Shown here piece after piece: positions 60,535-64,000 of a DNA stretch of 64,000 nt. Made by a program: the position numbers and the translations under genes. Origin of the DNA: Dethiosulfovibrio salsuginis (GTDB lineage: Bacteria; Synergistota; Synergistia; Synergistales; Dethiosulfovibrionaceae); the NCBI RefSeq assembly GCF_900177735.1, contig NZ_FXBB01000004.1, positions 42,080 to 106,079 of the forward strand. The letters are read 5' to 3'. The first letter of the stretch is position 1. Every line of letters begins with the position of its first letter. The notes beneath the pieces were generated by a model that was not told the DNA's origin, made no database searches, and saw nothing but the letters and a program-made list of their open reading frames with translations.

Positions 60535-61485
60535 CTACTCTACCTCTATGCCCTGCTCCTTGAAGTATTTGACAGCTCCAGGGGTGAAGGGGATTATCCC
60601 CACGGAGGAGGATTCAGGGGCGAAGTGGACCGCCTGCTGGGTCACCTTCATGAAGGCCTCTCGGTTGTCTATGAGGGTTTTGGTGAGGTTGTATCCCAGT
60701 GTCTCGTCCATGCCTTTTTTGACCACAAGGTAGTTTCCGTCCGCCACGGTGAGGACATCTTTTGTCTGGCCGGAGTAAACTTCCTTCTTTATGGTGTAGG
60801 GGAAAAGGAAGGAGTTTTTCTCGACTACCTTCTTCACTAGGTCCTCCGGCAGGGGGATCAGGACTACGTCTCTGACCGCCGATACCTCCATTACCGCCGA
60901 GCCGGGGGCGGCGAAGTTCCAGAAAACCGCGTCCACGTTGCCGTCTTTAAGGGCCATGGCGGCCTCGGGCTGGGTGAGCTGTTGGGCGGAGAAGTCCTTA
61001 TCAGGGTCCATGCCTGCCGCTTCCAGTATCATCCTGGCTAAAACCTGGTTTCCGCTGCCCGGAGCGCCGAGGGATACTTTTTTGCCCTTAAGCTCCTCAA
61101 AGGAGGTTATTCCCGTTCTGGTGGTGGTCACTAGGTGCTGTGGTGCGGGATACATGTTGAAAAGTATCTCCAGAGGAAGAGCGCCGTCGGCCTCGAAGGC
61201 GTCGGTGCCCTTGTAGGCCTGATAGAGGGTTGATCCCATAGTCATCCCTATGTGGGCCCTGCCTGATGCTACAAGTCGACAGTTTTCCCTGGACGCGGCG
61301 GTAGACCTAGAGGTCGCCTTGACGTCTATATCCGCCTTGGTCAGTACCTCCGCCATAGAGCCTCCTAGGGGATAGTAGGTTCCTCCGACCCCTCCAGATC
61401 CGATGGTTATGAAAGTTCTGGCGCTGGCGGTCCCTCCTAGAGCCATGGCGCAGCATAGTGCTAGAGCTAATACCTTTTTCTTCAT
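60535..61485 (-). CDS. TAXI family TRAP transporter substrate-binding protein
   Basis: This 316-residue periplasmic protein has a signal peptide (VLALALCCAMALGGTASA). The mature N-terminus FITIGSGGVGGTYYPLGGSMAEVL is the TAXI family mark, with KKVSLGAPGSGNQVLARMILEAAG downstream. It captures a small organic acid or amino acid and hands it to the fused permease. The gene precedes the permease by 64 bp, with a perfect hairpin in the gap. AGGAGGAG ribosome site. Confidence 0.93.
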   Translation of the reverse strand: MKKKVLALALCCAMALGGTASARTFITIGSGGVGGTYYPLGGSMAEVLTKADIDVKATSRSTAASRENCRLVASGRAHIGMTMGSTLYQAYKGTDAFEADGALPLEILFNMYPAPQHLVTTTRTGITSFEELKGKKVSLGAPGSGNQVLARMILEAAGMDPDKDFSAQQLTQPEAAMALKDGNVDAVFWNFAAPGSAVMEVSAVRDVVLIPLPEDLVKKVVEKNSFLFPYTIKKEVYSGQTKDVLTVADGNYLVVKKGMDETLGYNLTKTLIDNREAFMKVTQQAVHFAPESSSVGIIPFTPGAVKYFKEQGIEVE

Positions 61486-61542
61486 GTGCTTACTCTCCTC
61501 CTTTCGGGTTTGCGGTGCTTTGTCGCTTAAAGGCCTCCTTAT

Positions 61543-62883
61543 CTATGGCTTTAACCTCACACAGGCCTCTTCCAGGCCCGCTCTCAGCTTTTTGAGTATG
61601 TCGTCTATCTGTGCCTCTGTGACTATGAGGGGAGGGGCGATGAGGAACTGATCCCCTGCCACTCCGTTTATCATCCCCGTGCCGGGGTAGATCACCAGCC
61701 CCTGGTCCATACAGCAGGAGGTCACCAGCGCCGCCGCTTTGATGGATGGGGGGAAGGGTTCTTTGGTGTCTTTGTTCGCCACTATCTCTATCCCTCTCAT
61801 GAGGCCCAATCCCCTTACGTCGCCGACTATGGGGAGGTCCATCATGTCCTTAAGTCCCGCCATGAGCTGTTCCCCTCTTTTCATGGCGTTTTCAAATAGT
61901 CCGTCTCGTTTCATTATCCTGATGGTGGCGGTGATCGCCGCTGCGGAGGCTGGGTTGGCGTTGTAGGTGTGGCCGTGCTGAAACGCTCCGCTGCCTCCTT
62001 TGAGGACGTCTACTAGTTTTTGGCTGACCAGAATTCCTCCCGCCGGGGAGTAGCCGCTGGCCATGGCCTTGGCGGAGCAGATTATCTCTGGAACCACGTC
62101 CCAGTGATCCACGCAGAAGGCTTTGCCCGTCCTGCCTATTCCAGTCATGACCTCGTCGGCTATTAGCAACACGTCGTATTTCGTGCAGATCTCCCTGATC
62201 CTCTGCCAGTATCCCTCCGGCGGGTTGAGGGCACCTACGGTAGAGCCGACCACCGGTTCCGCCACGAAGGCTATGACCCTCTCCGGGCCGATTCGCTGGA
62301 TCTCGTCCTCCAGGGCTGTGGCACACTTAAGCTCGCAGGAAGGGCAGGTCATGTCGTAGGGACAGCGATAGCAGTAGTGGGGAGGTATCTTTGGGCTCTC
62401 CTGGAAGAGGGGTGTGAATTCCCTCCGGCGGGCCATGCTTCCCGCCAGCCCCATGGTACCTATGGTGGATCCGTGATAGGAGTTCCACCGGGCTATGAAG
62501 GTGGTCTTTCCCGAGCCCTTGCCGTCTCTCTCGACGAAATACTGCCTCGCTAGCTTTAAGGCCGACTCGATGGCCTCGCTTCCCCCGCTTACGAACCAGA
62601 CGTTTTTGAGGTCCCCTGGGGCTATGGATGCGACCTCCTCGGCGGCCTCTAAGGTGGCGTCGTTTTTCCACCGTGAGGGGTGGGCGAACTCCAACGTAAG
62701 CAGCTGGTCGTAGACCGCCTTCGCCACCTCCTCGTTGCCGTGACCTAAGCTGGATATGAGAGCACCGCAACAACCGTCGATATACTCTCTGTCTTCGTCG
62801 TCGTAGAGGTATATGCCCTTCCCCCGAACGGCCTTCCTCAGCTCCGCCTTGTAGTTTCTTGGTATGAGTTTGCCGAAATCCAT
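61543..62883 (-). CDS. Class III aminotransferase (omega/beta-amino acid type)
   Basis: In this 446-residue PLP enzyme, VSGGSEAIESALKLAR binds the phosphate, LLIADEVMTGIGRTG carries the cofactor Asp, SAKAMASGYSPAGG the Schiff-base Lys, and HGHTYNANPASAAA the second phosphate contact. An insertion with five cysteines (CYRCPYDMTCPSCELKC) suggests a metal-binding loop. Class III enzymes take amino groups from beta-, gamma- or omega-positions. The ATG at 62883 has AGGAGGTGC. In an operon with a CoA-transferase and thiolase, a beta-amino acid would yield the 3-oxoacid those enzymes need; this is inference. Confidence 0.9.
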   Translation of the reverse strand: MDFGKLIPRNYKAELRKAVRGKGIYLYDDEDREYIDGCCGALISSLGHGNEEVAKAVYDQLLTLEFAHPSRWKNDATLEAAEEVASIAPGDLKNVWFVSGGSEAIESALKLARQYFVERDGKGSGKTTFIARWNSYHGSTIGTMGLAGSMARRREFTPLFQESPKIPPHYCYRCPYDMTCPSCELKCATALEDEIQRIGPERVIAFVAEPVVGSTVGALNPPEGYWQRIREICTKYDVLLIADEVMTGIGRTGKAFCVDHWDVVPEIICSAKAMASGYSPAGGILVSQKLVDVLKGGSGAFQHGHTYNANPASAAAITATIRIMKRDGLFENAMKRGEQLMAGLKDMMDLPIVGDVRGLGLMRGIEIVANKDTKEPFPPSIKAAALVTSCCMDQGLVIYPGTGMINGVAGDQFLIAPPLIVTEAQIDDILKKLRAGLEEACVRLKP

Positions 62884-62913
62884 TCCCCTTCGCACCTCCT
62901 GAGTTTTTTCTCT

Positions 62914-63792
62914 CTATTTGCTCGAATAGACCGACCCCTCGGTCCAGAGTTCCTCCAGCTCTACAAGCCTACCCTTAGCCTTATCTCCCAGCTCCTCCGC
63001 CACCGCCATAATGATGCAGTTCATCAGGCTCATAGGGGCGGTGAAGGAATCTATAAAGGATATATGTCTGCATGGGACGACTAAGGTGTGTTCCGGGCTC
63101 GACTGAGCCATAGGGCTGTCGCTGCTGTCGCTTATAACCCCTATCCTGTGGCCTCTCTCTTTAGCCATTGAAACCACGTCCACCGTCCACCTTGAGTACC
63201 TGGGAAAGCTGATACCTACCACCAGGCTTTCGGAGGGAGCGGTGATGAGATTTTCCCTGAACAGGTCCGCCGTCAGGTGGTTCACCGAAGGGAGGAACCA
63301 GGACAGGTAGAAGCCGAGGTATTGGGCGAGAACCGAGGAGCTTCTCTGGGCGGCGAAATAGACCGATGGCGCCTGAACCAGTGCCTTAGCGAAGTGTTCC
63401 ACCTTCGCTGGGTCCAGCCCTTTCTGGGCCTCTCCCAGGTCCAGCATGTCCAGTGCCATGGTCCTCTGACAGGTCGATTCCTTGTGGTGATCGTCGTCGT
63501 AAAGGGCCATCCTCTCTATGGTTGTCATCTGGTCCAATAGCAGTTCCTTCATGGCTTCCTTTAGGTCTGGGTAACCTGAGTAGCCAAGGTGAGAGGCGAA
63601 ACGTATCACCGACGATTCGCTGACGTCGATCCTCTCGGCCATCTGACTGGCGGTCATGAAGGGGGCCTCCCGAGGGTGATCCAGTATGAATCGGGCTATT
63701 CTGGCCTGAGACGGCGAAAATCCCTTTATCTCCGAGGCTATCTTTTCCTTGAGCAAGTTGCTGATTCCCCTTCCTTGAATCAAAAAAATCAT
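62914..63792 (-). CDS. RpiR family transcriptional regulator
   Basis: In this regulator of up to 292 residues, the N-terminal helix-turn-helix (GFSPSQARIARFILDHPREAPFMTASQMAERIDVSESSVIRFASHLGYSGYPDLKEAM) is typical RpiR. A SIS domain with VVGISFPRYSRWTVDVVSMAKERGHRIGVISDS binds a phosphosugar or other ligand. The listed ATG lacks a ribosome site. A TTG at 63756, after AAGGAAGGGG, would start nearer the usual family N-terminus and may be the real start. Located 30 bp before the aminotransferase gene, it heads and probably controls the catabolic operon. Confidence 0.9.
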   Translation of the reverse strand: MIFLIQGRGISNLLKEKIASEIKGFSPSQARIARFILDHPREAPFMTASQMAERIDVSESSVIRFASHLGYSGYPDLKEAMKELLLDQMTTIERMALYDDDHHKESTCQRTMALDMLDLGEAQKGLDPAKVEHFAKALVQAPSVYFAAQRSSSVLAQYLGFYLSWFLPSVNHLTADLFRENLITAPSESLVVGISFPRYSRWTVDVVSMAKERGHRIGVISDSSDSPMAQSSPEHTLVVPCRHISFIDSFTAPMSLMNCIIMAVAEELGDKAKGRLVELEELWTEGSVYSSK

Positions 63793-63828
63793 GTAGGTGT
63801 GTATCTTGCAGGATTTCCGTCTTTAGTC

Positions 63829-63857
63829 ATATTAGACTGAAAAAGCGGATGTGTCAA
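63829..63857 (-). promoter_or_regulatory. Promoter of the RpiR-catabolic operon
   Basis: On the reverse strand, TTGACA (63857-63852), 17 bp, TAATAT (63834-63829). AGTCTAATATGACT overlaps the -10, a short dyad suited to an autoregulator. Confidence 0.7.
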
Positions 63858-63908
63858 ATACCTGTTCTGTTTCCTCCAGGTCCTTAAGGTGGTAACCTAT
63901 AGCCTTTA

Positions 63909-64000
63909 GGGAACCTCTAAAAACTCACTTTCGAGTCCCCTCGGAGAGATCGTTCCGCCTACGCCCTGTTTCGCCCAATCGTATACTCGACCTGCCTGTT
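63909..64000 (-). repeat. Palindromic MITE-like repeat, copy G (cut by window edge)
   Basis: GGGAACCTCTAAAAACTCAC, then CCCTCGGAGAGATCGTTCCG, CCTACGCCCTGTTTCGCCC and CGTATACTCGACCTGCC. It is inverted relative to copies A to E and runs past the window edge, so its form is unknown. Confidence 0.85.

Noticed and set aside
1..64000. CRISPR arrays, tRNA, rRNA or prophage genes
   Set aside because: I looked through the intergenic stretches on both strands and saw no regularly spaced short repeats, cloverleaf sequences or phage structural genes.

Overview
The window comes from a diderm, anaerobic, amino-acid-fermenting bacterium, most plausibly a Synergistota relative such as a Dethiosulfovibrio-like genus. 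This taxonomic placement is inferred from gene content and base composition; no rRNA is present. Supporting signs are a long TamB/AsmA-type protein, a TolC-RND efflux set, arginine deiminase with RocB, TRAP-TAXI transport, many chemoreceptors, a T-box on lysA, and GC-rich genes with GGAGG-type ribosome sites and frequent GTG/TTG starts.

Layout. 1-2.0 kb: end of a surface-sugar locus (sugar transferase and DegT aminotransferase) and a small acidic protein. 2.1-5.2 kb: arginine deiminase and RocB-like peptidase with dyad operator candidates. 5.2-7.7 kb: an AT-richer island with a Septu-like ATPase/HNH pair and an orphan RelB/DinJ antitoxin. 7.8-12.5 kb: lysine/DAP block (T-box with a duplicated expression platform, lysA, NhaC-family antiporter, dapF). 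12.5-20.7 kb: a small acidic protein, a TamB-like protein, proB-proA-ddl and a GNAT enzyme. 20.7-26.9 kb: envelope proteins of unknown role, including an operon joining a two-TM protein, a membrane-anchored Hsp70-like ATPase and a lytic transglycosylase. 27-37.4 kb: speE, three chemoreceptors (one with a periplasmic CZB-like zinc site), an unknown protein, transaldolase and a TauE/SafE permease. 37.7-42.4 kb: a CNNM/CorC protein and a signalling operon (periplasmic binding protein, membrane sensor with a His-less HPt domain, REC-HD-GYP regulator). 42.5-48.7 kb: TetR-RND-TolC-MFP efflux operon. 48.8-50.7 kb: IclR regulator with a wrecked eda gene, and a flavin reductase. 50.7-55.9 kb: ABC-type binding protein, BarA-like hybrid kinase and a membrane protein. 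56-63.8 kb: RpiR-controlled catabolic operon (class III aminotransferase, TAXI binding protein, TRAP permease, CoA-transferase A and B, thiolase), which reads as a route for import and thiolytic cleavage of an amino acid, possibly a beta-amino acid.

A non-coding repeat family links the regions. Seven copies plus one isolated end lie between genes. The longest form is about 250 bp, with terminal inverted repeats starting GGG..CTCTAAAAACTC, a nested set of internal palindromes and modular internal deletions. It looks like a MITE or a nested-palindrome repeat and is the most striking structure that ordinary annotation would miss. No tRNA, rRNA, CRISPR array, complete insertion sequence or prophage was seen.
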